Shown here in pieces: positions 11,589-45,374 of a stretch of DNA of 62,000 bases. The position numbers were made by a program, and so were the translations under genes. Below the pieces are notes generated by a model. The model was not told the origin of the DNA. It saw only the letters and a program-made list of their open reading frames with translations, and searched no databases. The stretch comes from Lingula anatina (Eukaryota > Brachiopoda > Lingulata > Lingulida > Lingulidae). Position 1 is the first letter of the stretch; each line of letters opens with the position of its first letter. The DNA is taken from positions 752,712 to 814,711 of the forward strand of contig NW_019775569.1 of the NCBI RefSeq assembly GCF_001039355.2, written 5' to 3'.

Positions 11589-14500
11589 ATTTTACCTTTA
11601 AGAAGTTTATTATTATTACTTATACCCTTGAGCAAAGTCACAAATTTTACTGGAGTAGTAGTACATGTTTTTTTTTTACACAAGATGGGTATTGCATCTG
11701 CATTTATATCATAATGCATGGAGACATATATGTTTCAGCGCGTAAGAAAACGGCTGCTGCTTCTCGTTTTAAGAACTTGCCTGACCCCAAGGCCCAGGAT
11801 GCTGTGGCACCACTGAAGATCAAGTTATCCAAAATGGATCTCTCCAGAACAGAGAAAACAGGTGCGTTTTTTTTTCTTTGCAAGATACAGTATTGTATGT
11901 CTGAGGTAGTTTTGATGTATTGTGTGTATTTTTCAGTAATTGATTAATTTAGACAAAGTGTGTTGATGGTATTTGGGTTATTTTTTGTCTTATATTGCAT
12001 TTTGAAGGCCTAAAAGTAGTATAAAATTACTGGTCTTTGAATGGATATGGTATACAGTAGCAGTCAAATTAGCATTTACAATGGGTCATTTATACTCTGT
12101 TATTAAATCATATTCTTTCAGATGAAGAGGATGCAAAGAAAGACAAACCCAAATTTCCTTCCATCAGGTCATTCTTCAATGAGGAATTTTGTTATGTAAT
12201 GGATGCCAAATCCATTGGTAACATTGGCAGATACATGAATGTAAGTACTTTTGTATTTAAAAACTGTCTTGCCCCTATCATATATATCTTAAATTAATCA
12301 CATGATGATTAAAAAAAGTTTATTGTAATTTTTCAATGGATTTTTTTTCAAAATGAGCAACAAATAATGGCATTTATTTTCATTGTAAGCTGTGTCTTCT
12401 TTGATTTGTTTGAAAATATGTTGACAGATGCTAAATCTGTGCCACATACCATTATTTATGTTATTTTGTTTTGCAGCACAGCTGTATGCCCAACATGTTT
12501 GTGCAGAATGTATTTGTTGACACCCATGATCTCCGGTTTCCCTGGGTGGCCTATTTCTCCTCTCAGTGAGTATCACTTGTACAGGGCTTAATGATAGTTA
12601 TTAATTCACAAGTAACAATTACAATGTGAGCTTCTACATTTTGGTTTTAAAGTATTGAATTTTGTGTGTAATTGGGGGGTGGGGGTATTAAGGTGATATT
12701 ATGTGTCAAATGTTGCAAATTCTTCTCTTACCCATCTTAAAAAATTGTCAAAAAATAATATGAATAAAAAATAAAAATAAAATAAATGTCTTGGTTGACA
12801 AAAGGAAAAGACAAAATTATAATAGCAACTTTTTTCACAAAAAGGCATTTCCATTAAGACATCTTCAAAGAGTGAGTGAAAGAGCCTTAGTGAAATGTGT
12901 CCTGCCAAACAAGAGAAAACATTTTATTACCCTTTGTATCTTTTATTTGTCATTTAATGAATTCAGGCATGAATATTATTAAAAATATTTATACCATTCT
13001 TATGTAAAACATATGACATTTCTGATAAGAAATATCTGTTCCTGGCACACTAATGAGTAAGCTGATATTTTTTGTGTGATAATTTAGCTGCCTTTTGTTT
13101 TCATTACTATTATGATCAGCCAGAAATCTGAGTCATCACTATGATTCATTCGCATGCCTGGCTACCTCTTAAGTGGCACATTGTCATTTAATTTGAGCTC
13201 TCTGCAGAGATAGTTGATTTTTTAAATTTTTTTTTAATTTTTGGAATGAATTATTTTTCATCCTTAGCATGTAGATGTTTCAATACAAGTGAAAATGATT
13301 TACACCTCATTCTTTATGTAAGGTTTACATATGGGATTGGTACAGACTGATTTCTTTTATCAGTTACTTGATTTTATTTTTGTGACAGCAGTGCTGATAG
13401 AGCATTATGGAATCGTACAACTAATATGCTGGAAAAAGAAAGCCTGTTCTTATGGGGCTTATTTTCTCTTGATCAACCTGGGTGTTTGCATGTTCTATCT
13501 CCATATAATTTTTGTATATATTCAAAATTATTATTATTATTATTTTTTTCTTTTTTTTGCATTTATTATAATGACTCTTTAAACCACTTTTTATAGAAAT
13601 ACAATTTTCAGCTGGCTGTAACAGTTTCTGTGTTTGCTTCGGATATACTTATAATAATGAACATATTTATGGAAAACCATCCCCTTATGTTTCCTCATTC
13701 TGACTGAATCAATTGAAATATAAATTGACAACATCAACCTCATCTTGAAGTAAGAAAAACATAATGTTATTTCCCATTTCTGGCATCTGTATGATATAAT
13801 AGAAGCCTTTTTATCACCCACCCATATACTACTTAAAGAATGTAACTTGCATTTGAGGCATAAATGCTGGCTCTTTTTTTAAAAGTTTTCTTTTTTTAAA
13901 AGATTTCGGACAGCAAAAATCCTGCAAACATTTCTTTTTTATGTACCAGACAACCTTGGGTACATAGAGGAAAAAATCATCTGTATAATGGAAATGACCA
14001 AATTTATGTTAAAGTAATACTTCCCTGTCAAACCAAGTTCATAGAGTGGCATGCACTTGAATGATAAATGGGTTGTATTAATATGTATATATGTGTTAAC
14101 TGTTTTTAAGTGTGAAATATGTACAAACCATAACAGACTGGTTATCAAAAGGTGTGAGCTAAATTGTGTTGTTTCACTCAGTTCTGAACGGTGTAGTTGC
14201 TGTCATAAATTCATCCATAGTTCTCAAGGTTTAACCTTCAATTTATTATTTCATGTCATATTAATTATGGTAATCAAACTAATTCTTGTCCAATTTTCTA
14301 AGCACTACAAAAGACATTTTTATTTCTCTTTTAACTCTCAAAAAAATGAAAAGAAGTCCTTTTTATTTCTTTTTCACCTTCTTTCAAAAGAACAAAATAA
14401 AAAGACATTGATGAATAGAGTACAAACAAGAAAAAGCCTGTAGCATGTTATCATGCCATGAAACTTCCTGACATCAAAATAAACAGAGTTGTGATATTAA

Positions 14501-15316
14501 TATACCTCCTTATAACCTGTCCTTCAGGCAATTAAGTGGGAAGGAAACTTCAACTTGACTGTCTGGTATTAAAATCTATGCAGTTTCACAAGTCTAAGAA
14601 ATCTAAAGATACTGGTAGTTTTCTCCAACAACCCATCAACCATAACAAAAATGACATTAACGGAGTTAAAATGACCACTGTAGGGGTTGAATAAAAGTAG
14701 GCTTCTTCTTTTGTCTTTGGATCATAAAAAAATGCATGTGGAGAGAAGTGGTGTATTGACAGACATTTATGTAGGGTTAGATATGCTCAGCTGTTGAGAA
14801 AAAAATTCCTTGGAATAAATGCATGGGAAAAACCAACTTTTTAATCAGTTGGTTTAGAATATTCTTTATTTTAATTTGTAATATTGTATTATTTAAATGA
14901 CTGTTTTTCTGTGAAAGAATTCTGTGACATTTTTTATGCTATTTATATTTCCCCTATTAGTACATTTTATCTTTTTTAAAAAACTACATATTATTTAATA
15001 TATTACTGATAAAATTGATAACATATGGCTTGGGTTAATTTCGTTTGACCTCTTTATCTTTGGTCTCAATTTTCCACAGCAGTCAGTTTTCCAAATCAAT
15101 GTATTCATTTTGATCACAGACTTTTAAATTGATTGATAGGCCTATGGAGCAAGTATGCGTTGTCCAACTTTGTTTTGTATCGCTTTATTTCATTGCAGGT
15201 ATATTCGTGCTGGCACTGAGCTGACTTGGGATTACAATTATGAGGTTGGTAGTGTCCCTGGGAAGATACTATACTGTTACTGCGGATCTGCTGATTGTAG
15301 GGGAAGATTACTGTAG
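111..15316 (+). CDS. SETDB1: SETDB1/eggless-type histone H3 lysine-9 methyltransferase, 5' partial
   Basis: Nuclear enzyme that trimethylates H3K9 for heterochromatin and transposon or gene silencing; family members are recruited by KAP1/SUMO in vertebrates. The spliced product in this window is about 965 residues ending at TAG 15314-15316. Domain order is Tudor (residues ~1-176), MBD (~314-410), pre-SET (~411-548), SET N-half, a charged insert of about 290 residues, SET C-half with NHSC (~897-900) and TWDYNYE, and a post-[13 protein letters not shown] ending in RLL as in vertebrate SETDB1. Exons using the second copy of the duplicated block: 111-222, 547-634, 961-1034, 1153-1226, 1436-1494, 1780-1900, 5072-5213, 5419-5535, 5869-5949, 6117-6188, 6296-6401, 6540-6723, 6946-7131, 7421-7542, 7771-7875, 8132-8225, 8441-8628, 8958-9041 (probable), 9980-10075, 10671-10957, 11325-11381, 11739-11861, 12122-12240, 12477-12565, 15199-15316. 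Phases agree at every junction. The N-terminus is missing because the window starts inside the gene. Confidence 0.94.
428..439. repeat. Poly-C tract (intronic)
   Basis: Twelve consecutive C in the first SETDB1 intron of the window. Simple homopolymer. Confidence 0.9.
1921..4846 (+). repeat. SETDB1: Duplicated SETDB1 block, copy 1
   Basis: This block repeats almost base for base at 4848-7817. It contains exons 2144-2285, 2486-2602, 2937-3017, 3188-3259, 3345-3450, 3591-3774, 3985-4170, 4471-4592 and a truncated exon starting at 4800 that runs into the single n at 4847. Copy 1 stops inside the pre-SET exon without a splice donor, so it cannot be read as a complete alternative unit. The coding differences from copy 2 that I found are all synonymous, and the introns carry small indels and substitutions. 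The most economical reading is an unmerged haplotype at a contig junction. Confidence 0.9.
3345..4592 (+). other. SETDB1: SETDB1 MBD and pre-SET exons, copy 1
   Basis: Exons 3345-3450 and 3591-3774 encode the methyl-CpG-binding-like domain ([39 protein letters not shown]). Exons 3985-4170 and 4471-4592 encode most of pre-SET ([20 protein letters not shown]). The protein is identical to that of the second copy at 6296-7542. The following exon at 4800 is cut at 4846. Confidence 0.85.
4847..4847. other. Single-base assembly gap / contig join
   Basis: One n at the exact point where the sequence jumps from within a pre-SET exon back to a copy of position 1921. It marks a join between two overlapping contigs. 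Confidence 0.9.
4848..7817 (+). repeat. SETDB1: Duplicated SETDB1 block, copy 2
   Basis: Second copy of 1921-4846. Exons are 5072-5213, 5419-5535, 5869-5949, 6117-6188, 6296-6401, 6540-6723, 6946-7131, 7421-7542 and 7771-7875, with the same lengths as in copy 1. This copy runs on without interruption into the rest of the gene, so it is the one used in the gene model. Examples of silent differences: AGTATTAGC versus AGTATCAGT (Ser-Ile-Ser), and GCTAGAAGACTT versus GCACGAAGACTA (Ala-Arg-Arg-Leu). Confidence 0.9.
6296..7875 (+). other. SETDB1: SETDB1 MBD and pre-SET exons, copy 2 (used in gene model)
   Basis: Exons 6296-6401 and 6540-6723 encode the MBD. Exons 6946-7131, 7421-7542 and 7771-7875 encode the Zn-binding pre-SET domain: [18 protein letters not shown], then [15 protein letters not shown]. 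The last cluster has three residues between the final zinc-type cysteines, with an additional Cys among them. From memory, vertebrate SETDB1 has a longer spacer here, while SUV39-type pre-SET domains also have three. Confidence 0.92.
8132..8628 (+). other. SETDB1: SETDB1 SET N-half and start of the acidic insert
   Basis: Exon 8132-8225 encodes [21 protein letters not shown], the start of the SET fold. Exon 8441-8628 continues with [23 protein letters not shown] and then passes into a Glu/Asp run encoded by GAG/GAA/GAT triplets (about 8558-8610). This marks the beginning of the insertion that splits the SET domain in SETDB1 proteins. Confidence 0.92.
8958..9041 (+). other. SETDB1: Probable 28-codon SETDB1 exon (possible cassette)
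   Basis: An acceptor ATTTCAG ends at 8957 and a GTTGGA donor starts at 9042. The 84 nt between are open in the phase left by the upstream exon and end in the same phase, so inclusion or skipping keeps the frame. It encodes a polar stretch containing [11 protein letters not shown] and FTLRQRSTR, compatible in character with the insert of other SETDB1 proteins. The donor is weak, so this may be alternatively used. Confidence 0.6.
9042..9979 (+). other. SETDB1: SETDB1 intron
   Basis: AT-rich intron between the probable cassette exon and exon 9980-10075. I see no further coding, RNA or repeat feature. Confidence 0.7.
10319..10612. other. Assembly gap (294 N) in a SETDB1 intron
   Basis: Run of N following a T homopolymer. 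The flanking exons (ending 10075, starting 10671) already join in phase (TG plus G gives Trp), so no coding exon is required inside the gap. Confidence 0.95.
11508..11585. repeat. (TA)n microsatellite
   Basis: About 39 uninterrupted TA units in the SETDB1 intron between exons 11325-11381 and 11739-11861. Confidence 0.95.
12122..15316 (+). other. SETDB1: SETDB1 SET C-half and post-SET exons
   Basis: Exon 12122-12240 ends in GNIGRYMN and exon 12477-12565 begins [18 protein letters not shown], so the NHSC cofactor/catalytic motif is split by an intron. Exon 15199-15316 encodes [18 protein letters not shown], then the post-SET cysteines [13 protein letters not shown] and the TAG stop. All core catalytic residues I can recognise are intact. 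Confidence 0.95.
12566..15198 (+). other. SETDB1: Last SETDB1 intron (2.6 kb)
   Basis: AT-rich intron separating the last two coding exons. The open frames in it are short and show no family resemblance. No clear transposon ends were found. Confidence 0.8.
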
Positions 15317-15935
15317 CAAGGCCGGCAGTAATTTTGTATTGTCAGGGTCCATTTAGAGGCAGATTATAAGCTGTCCCCCTTGAGCCTCAGTCTTTGAGGA
15401 ATGATTGCTGAACCTGTAAACAACAAGCAAAAGAGAAAAAACAGTGTATGTTGTCTAGTCAGTAGTGAAGTGTTATCAAAAATGCCATTGTAGTTTGGAA
15501 ATAACACAATATGGATTGTGTGGAAATTGTCTTGTTCAGAAGTTCAATGTAAACATGATTTAATTTGAAGGAGTGTGCAACCATCCTTTTGCATCAGGTT
15601 ATGGATTTTATTGAAGAACTCAATGGGAGTATGGTTGTGAAACAGGGGATGTTCTTTCCAATTAAGAGACTTAAATATGACACCATAATTTAGTTTTTAT
15701 GATAAGATTTTTTTTCTTTTGTACTGTTACATGTTCAACAAAAGCCAGTTTAACATTCTTTATAATACAGTAGAGATCATCATATTCATCTATGGGTAAG
15801 TCTGATTAATTTTTGATACAGAAAGCTAGCAATTTTTTCTGGACTAGTTTATGTAGGTAGTTTCATATCTTTTGTCACTTCTCAGGTGTTTATATAGTGT
15901 TGTAAGTTAATAAAAGTTATGTGTTATGCAATTGT
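15317..15935 (+). other. SETDB1: SETDB1 3' UTR
   Basis: Non-coding sequence after the TAG, extending to just past the AATAAA at 15909-15914. The exact cleavage site is inferred. Confidence 0.65.
15909..15914 (+). terminator. Polyadenylation signal AATAAA for SETDB1
   Basis: Canonical hexamer about 595 nt downstream of the stop, followed by a GT/T-rich stretch. Confidence 0.6.
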
Positions 15936-16275
15936 TGAGTTAATTTTTCATGCTATTAATTCATTTGTCTTGTCTTTGTGATATGGGTTAATGTAACAAA
16001 ACATCATGCAGAACATCATCCGACAGGCAAATTCTTAGAAATAGATCATTTCAGTGACCTCCATAAAGCTGAAACCTTGTAGTACATGACAAACTTTGTA
16101 TTTGAGAATGTTAAACAATATGTCATTTCACCAATGGAGGATCCAGGGTGGGCACAACTGGAACATTTTCTTTAATTAATTTCCAAGGTATCACTTCCCC
16201 CCTTCCATGAAAAGGTATGACAAACAAAATGAGACAAGAGCAAGGAACATTTCCATGATTTTATCCCCCCCCCCT

Positions 16276-16316
<41 letters not shown>

Positions 16317-18420
16317 CTGGATCTTCCAGTCAGTTCTTTCAATAGCTGTCATAACCACGTATTACCATAATGGAAAAAATGTTTTTCAGGAAATGGTTTT
16401 AGTGCTACGAACGGTTAGACTGAACACAAACCTGTAGTGGTTGTTTTTGCACCTTGAGTGAAGTTGACATGTCAAAATACCTGAAACCTGTGAAAAGCAA
16501 ACTCATAGGAGATTTATAAAGCAATTTCCTGGATAATCTAGAGATACTTTATTGGAAGTTTCCTAGACAGTTGCATGAAGAAGAAGATGCATAGTCGCAT
16601 CAGAAGTGGGATTTCTTTTAATGCTCACAAATCCAATGAACCATTAAGATTTACAAAAGTAGTGGTACGCAAGATACCTTTCAAAATGATGATGATGAAT
16701 TGACTCTCATCTCCCATTAAAACATACATCTTTAGAAACTACTTACTTTAAACTTATGTCCATATTTCTTTAATTTTGAATATTTATGTGAAAAATTTCT
16801 CTAACGATTGTTTAATTTTTGTAAAAGTATGGAAAACTCAGTGATTTGCCTTAGAATGCACTGCCTGTTTTAAAATGGATCAGATGTAAAACACATCATC
16901 AGTAAACTGGTTTATGGGTTTTGACAAACTTTTTTATTCTTTATTTCTAATTGAATAATTCTGCATATAATGACTGGCCAGCCACTTAGATGGCCATGTC
17001 TTCCTGCACATTTCAGAAGGAAATGTTGACATGAGGTATTTTAATTTTATTATTATTATTTTTTTTTGGGGGGGGGAGGACTATCATAGGTTATCGTCTC
17101 TGCTATTATTGCGTTTCTTGAGGTCTGAAATACAATGGCCTCATTAAAGTCAACAATGTAACAGTAGGTAGGATGATTTAAGATCAATGCATCTATTGAG
17201 AATCACGTCAGCCTGTCCTTTATCATTTAAAAAAATTTCTTTTGCAAAACTATCATTCAATAAATACATCCAGCTGTACCAAAATTAACAACTCTTCTTG
17301 ATATATAATTATAATATAAAAGTGTTCATACTAGCAGAGAGTGCATGGCCAGCTGTTGCACCTAGTTATGATATTATACCTTTTGATCTTGTTGGCAAAT
17401 GTGTGTGGTGTTTGTATTATAAGGTATTAAAAGTCTCTCTGCCAACAAAGTGCCAGGCAATCAGAGCTCAAGTATTGTCGGTTAATATTTTGTTAACCAA
17501 TCTGACAGACTTAAGCTTGGTGCATATCAAATAAAAAGGCAACAATGTGGGCACCAGGCAGAATATCAGCCCATTGAAAGTCCTGAACTGCAAATATTTT
17601 TTTGCTGTCAGTTTGCTATTGCAAGTGCAGATGCAAGCTGTTGGGGTGGAGAATTCTGTTTTAATAAGCTACGCGACAATGTACATGTACTAGCATCACA
17701 GAATAAGCTAAAGCCTTGCATGCTATAGTGTAGGTTCACATCTCCCACTCAAAAAGGAAATGTTCCTGTAAAGATCTTAAATTGGAGATTTGAATGAAAA
17801 TGAAGTTTTCATTCCTTTGATGTTGGATGTGCCTATATATGTGCTTATATGAGATTTTTTGTTTCCTGTCAAGTTTCAAAGACAAGACGTAAAAAAGATG
17901 TTTTAGGTAATTTCTTGACATCAAGAGTAAAAATTATGATAACGTGCTCCCTAACTAAAAATAATAATAATAAAAAAAAACGCATTTTCAGTCAATTATT
18001 TTTGACAGTGAAAACCCCGAAAAACCAGTACAGACACTCGGATGCAACAAAAACCATCCATTTAGCGTTTTTCACTGCATACGCGTGATGGATATTTACA
18101 ATAAGTGATAAAAAATTTTACCAGTAAACTGTTACCAGAATTTTTTACCATGCAGTATTGCTTTCTCTTTTTCCAAAATCATTATAACCCCCTTCCTTAT
18201 TTTTAGGAAATTCCCTATCTGTAAATCTACCTGGATTTTGGATAACTCAACAGAAGCCGAGGTATAACTTTCTAAAAATACAGACATTACTCGAGGCAGA
18301 AGCTGGAAAACAGCTTACACGAGCTGTACAAATTCAGGACGCACCGATGTGAAAACTTTTTAAGTGTACAGTAATCGTTCTTAAAACAAAACATTTTCTG
18401 ATTCTTTTTCCTGGTTTCAT
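15936..18420. other. Intergenic SETDB1-HIPK
   Basis: AT-rich intergenic DNA. Apart from the C/AC microsatellite I see no gene, RNA or transposon with recognisable ends. Short open frames here have no composition or domain support. Confidence 0.65.
16265..16315. repeat. Poly-C followed by (AC)n microsatellite
   Basis: C run at 16265-16274, then about 19 AC units at 16278-16315. Confidence 0.95.
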
Positions 18421-19064
18421 TCGTGCGTTTAACAGGTGCCCGCGCCATCTTCACTTATTGGTCGGTATTTGGGGAAACACCGCTTAGAGATGTGTGACGT
18501 CACCATCGCGATATGGAGCCCGTAAGGAGCACGTAAACATGCGTGGTTTCCAAAATTTCTACAATTCTAGCGATTTCCCCTCCTAAAACAAATTTTTCAA
18601 CACTGTACCATTATATTTTACTGAATTAAGTATTTTTTGAAAATATGTGTTTTTATTATAAGGTTTCTTAATTCACCAGGAGCGCGAAGTCGAAGTTATT
18701 TTGGTTTTCAGGTAAAGCTTACGGCTCTTCTTCAATCTGCAGTAGTTATTTCCCCCCATATTAGCGAGTATGACGATAAAGGAACAGTAGGCTCTATACT
18801 GAGCCCTATTTCGGGGGTACAACAAGGTTAAAGAAACTAACAAGGTACTAGATCGACAGGGGAATAACTGAACGTAACTGACAAGTGCTAAAGACGGCGA
18901 TCATAGCTACCGAGGACCTGAAATCGGCAAGAAACTGAGCCATTCTAAGTCAACAGGTTGATTGACAACATAGGAACGTACACAAAACGTGCAACTATTA
19001 CGATTGTGAAAAACAACTGCCAATTCGAAACTGTTTGTGAGCACCGAGAGGAGTCTTAGATAAG
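18421..19064 (+). promoter_or_regulatory. Putative HIPK promoter and non-coding first exon
   Basis: This stretch is visibly richer in CpG than its surroundings. It holds an ATTGG (inverted CCAAT) at 18457-18461, a GCCATCTT YY1-like site at 18444-18451, and a perfect palindromic CRE TGACGTCA at 18495-18502. It ends in an excellent donor AAG/GTAAGA with the exon edge at 19064, upstream of the first coding HIPK exon. No TATA box is obvious. Assignment to HIPK rests on position only; a transcript would be needed to place the start site. Confidence 0.45.
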
Positions 19065-42033
<22,969 letters not shown>

Positions 42034-42222
42034 GACAGAGGCATGTAAAGAAAGTGAGATTGTGAATGTGCTTTCAGCTCTATAAAAGTTTGGAACATCC
42101 AAATGATTTGAGTCTGAGTCAAATTGTAAAATGTGTAATTTTGAGGGAAGTTTTAAGTTGGGTCATGTTAGGCCAGTGATTTTTAGTATTGGCCCAATGA
42201 CTGAAGAAGGACATCATGTATT

Positions 42223-42228
42223 AATAAA
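42223..42228 (+). terminator. Proximal AATAAA polyadenylation signal (HIPK)
   Basis: Canonical hexamer about 190 nt after the stop codon, followed by T-rich sequence. Confidence 0.45.
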
Positions 42229-43324
42229 GCAAGATTGTTTAGCCACATTCTGGCTAATAGTGAAACATTAATTGTTATTTGTGCCACTTGAATTGGCTTG
42301 ACTTTTATCCACCCTTTACTTTTATTCTCACATTTGTGAACATAAGTGCACCCGGTGTTTTAAGTTGAATTGTTTTTGGCCACCTTTAAGGCATGAAGAA
42401 TGGTGACTTATCACAATGCTTGAGATATGTGTATTTTGAGTGTCTATTACACTGTTATGACATTTTAAGAATAATATTGACATTTTAAATATAATATTAA
42501 TAACATTATTCTGCTTTTCATTTCACTTTAAATAAGAATGATTAAGCTTACATTTATTATCAGATTTTGTGATAGAAATACATTTGGAAGGGTGCATATA
42601 TATTACTATAAATCAAAATAATATCAAGCAAATATTTATTGACAGCTCAATAAGAAATGATTAATGCAAAGAACATTCTGGGGGTCTTGGTGACACTAAA
42701 TCTAAAATTAAGAAGTGCCATTAGAAGAAATAGCATTAAACCATTTTGAATCAAAACATAGAGAGGAAATTTGAAAGATTTCGTAACTGTAACTTGGGAT
42801 TTCCTGACATTTAAGATGTGGCAGGTGCTTGATGTGACTTGTTACAGTTTATTTCTGACATTGTACAGTGGTATGCATTGAATGTAGTTTGTGATGCCAG
42901 TTGAAAAGCATTCCTCTTTTTAGAATGTCACCAAGGGTCGGAGTATATATAAATGGCATTTGTAGCAACAAAATGGGATGGGATTTATATATTTTTTGCC
43001 AAAGTTCTTTTTCTTGGTGTTTGTGGTATAGAACCTTGTACGACAAGAAATCCTGAAAAGGTAATAGTATGATATGGTGATCATTATTATTGATAAGTTG
43101 TAATAATATTCATGTAAGATATTATGGCAGTATTTACAAGTCTTTCTCAGCTATATGTATTAACATTGCGCCATTTAAGCAAATAATAGGGTTACTTTAT
43201 ATATCTATGACAATCTGCTTGTATGGAAAGTGTATATATGATTAACAAATTATATATTATATATAATACATGAATTCTCTAGTGTCAAATTATTCCTATT
43301 GAGATTGGATTGTAGTGCTTAGTG

Positions 43325-43338
43325 GTGCCCCCTGCTGG
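43325..43338 (-). promoter_or_regulatory. CTCF-type core motif
   Basis: The minus strand reads CCAGCAGGGGGCAC, which fits the CTCF core consensus CCASYAGRKGGCRS at every position. It lies in the HIPK 3' UTR near the border with the convergent KIAA1549-like gene. Sequence match only. Confidence 0.4.
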
Positions 43339-44678
43339 GATGTTTTATTAACATGTCATTCTGGTCTTATTTAAAGCTCAGGGAACTTGGGGACTTTTAA
43401 AAAGGCAACCTCAGTGAATATATTTTTATTTTTTCGTTAAGCGCATTTTAATGGATCTTGAAGCAATTTTTAAGAAACTGTCATCACTGAGGTGACCAAT
43501 ATGAAATATTTAAAAAGAAAAAGGTGTCACCATTTTTTGAGATAGTTGGTTGAAAGAGTATTTTTCTTGGGGAAACTGGCAGGGGGCACATTAAATTCTC
43601 CTTGCATTGTTTGATAAAGGGGTAATTTAGAGGGCTCCAGTTCTTGCCGACCTATGTGCATCGAAATCGTGCAAAATTCTTGTGGTGAAACGGAAATATT
43701 GATCTAAAAGAGAGCCTAGGCATTCTGGAGCTCGGCTTAGCAGAATAGGTGTGTGAGATATTATATTTGTATTATGCTTGCGTGAATATTTTAGAAGAAA
43801 TCATATTGGGCCAAATATTTTTATGAATGTTTGATCTCATTAATGCATGTTTACATTACTCTAGTTTGGTACAGTATCATTCAGGACTGGTAGCAATTTA
43901 GTGTCACAATTTGTGTGTTTGTGTTTTCTTGTGTTGACTAGGGAGTATTTATTTGTAAGCAAGTAGTTTGCAGTGAGTAGTGGCAATGACCTTAGTTACA
44001 GTGCAGTTTTCATAATGGGCAGTTAATTTTAAAGTTGCACACCTGCAAACTAAAAAAATATATTTATGATTACATATTATATACAACTTCGTGCCCACTT
44101 TTAATGTAACCTTATGTGATCTGATTTACCCCAACTAGTCCTTATCAGTTTGGCTAATATTAAACATTTTAACACCATATACCCTACTTCAACAATTGGT
44201 CAATTTAAAGGGTGATACTGCTGCTTTATAAAACTGCTTGTAACTGGGGATGGGTTATTTGGTACTGTGTGTTATGTTGTTTTAAATTATTTAGTATGGA
44301 TATTTGGTTCAGTATTCTAGTATTAAACTTGATGTTGACTTACTCTGCTTGCAGTCTGATATTATATCTCTTGTTATAGTGGTGTACTAATTCCTAATGT
44401 ATTTTATGGACAAGTATTGTATGTAATACAATGGCCTTTTGATTCTGTGAGTGTAGTGAAATTGTACAGCAAGTAAAATATTGCGCCTAACACATAATTA
44501 TATGGGTGTAGCCTCCTACTATTTTGTAATGTATAGTAGGATTTGTATTATTACTATCATCATTTATATCATGTATTCTTAATCATTTTAACCTAGTGGA
44601 ATGAGGACTTATTCTATATATTTTACTACTTGTGCATTCATCTTGTTAGCTGTGCATTTATTAATCTTGTCAATTGAC

Positions 44679-44684
44679 AATAAA
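44679..44684 (+). terminator. Distal AATAAA polyadenylation signal (HIPK)
   Basis: Canonical hexamer followed by a TGTG/GTTC-type downstream stretch. Taken as the main HIPK end. Confidence 0.55.
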
Positions 44685-44705
44685 TCTGGTGTTCATTTAC
44701 TATTG

Positions 44706-45374
44706 TGGAGCAAATATCTTCAGATAATGTTAACTGTTTACAGGGATGATTTATTACTTAGTGTTTAGCATGAAAATTGTCATAATTGGGAGAGAATGTT
44801 TAGTGTGTGCGCTTTATGTGCTCATATAGCTTACTGTATCAGTATTTTCACTATAGTTATGTAAGTTGGCAATACAGCCAAAGATATCACTTATACAGTA
44901 GGGAGGGTCACTTTGTGTTTTATGGTAGTGGCTTGTTCAATACCTGTGTGCAATATTTTGACTGGAGTGTAATCACTTTAGACTAGAGGAAAGGTACAGG
45001 GATTTAATTATCGTGATAGTCAGATTTAGTTAAACAGTGATTCTCATAAAATTTACAGAAAATGGAAGGAAAAAAATTTTATTACTCATTGTTATTATCA
45101 ATGGCATAACATTTTTGGGAACAAGTTTGAATAAATATCTAACTGCACTTATTGTTCTGTTTTTTGGTAAACGCACTGCATTTCTTTACCGCACAAATAT
45201 GGCTCCAGTTAACAGAAATTGGTTTGAACACTAGTTCCAAACTGCTTGGAGGCATTCTTCAATATTGCCTAACAAAGTGAACGGCCCAGCAACGAACTAT
45301 TCTGCATGCTTATCTTCCCAGAACATAAATTGTTTTGCTTTAAATTCAAGCAAGGCATAATACAGAAACAATTT
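44706..45374. other. Tail-to-tail intergenic spacer
   Basis: Roughly 0.7 kb between the distal HIPK polyadenylation signal and the minus-strand signal of the KIAA1549-like gene. I see no gene in it; the short frame at 45037-45234 is not supported. Confidence 0.55.

Larger units (their letters stand above)
9980..11861 (+). other. SETDB1: SETDB1 exons of the SET-domain insertion, with SUMO-interacting-type motif
   Basis: Exons 9980-10075, 10671-10957, 11325-11381 and 11739-11861 encode a low-complexity, charged region between the SET halves. At 10762-10800 it reads [15 protein letters not shown], a hydrophobic VVVL core flanked by acids and a serine. This is the form of a SUMO-interacting motif. 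A second acidic patch ([10 protein letters not shown]) lies in exon 11325-11381. The whole insert has no catalytic residues. Confidence 0.85.
42034..44705 (+). other. HIPK2: HIPK 3' UTR
   Basis: Long AT-rich 3' UTR after TGA 42031-42033. An early AATAAA lies at 42223-42228 and a distal one at 44679-44684, so short and long forms are possible. A Pumilio-type TGTATATA occurs at 43231. The UTR extent is inferred from the distal signal. Confidence 0.6.

Noticed and set aside
12298-12591. Overlapping frames on both strands around the NHSC exon
   Set aside because: Shadows of SETDB1 exon 12477-12565 in other frames.
14051-14443. 130-codon frame in the last SETDB1 intron
   Set aside because: Composition is that of AT-rich intron, with no domain, splice or conservation signal.
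45037-45234. 65-codon frame between HIPK and the KIAA1549-like gene
   Set aside because: Short, AT-rich, no homology and placed in the tail-to-tail spacer.
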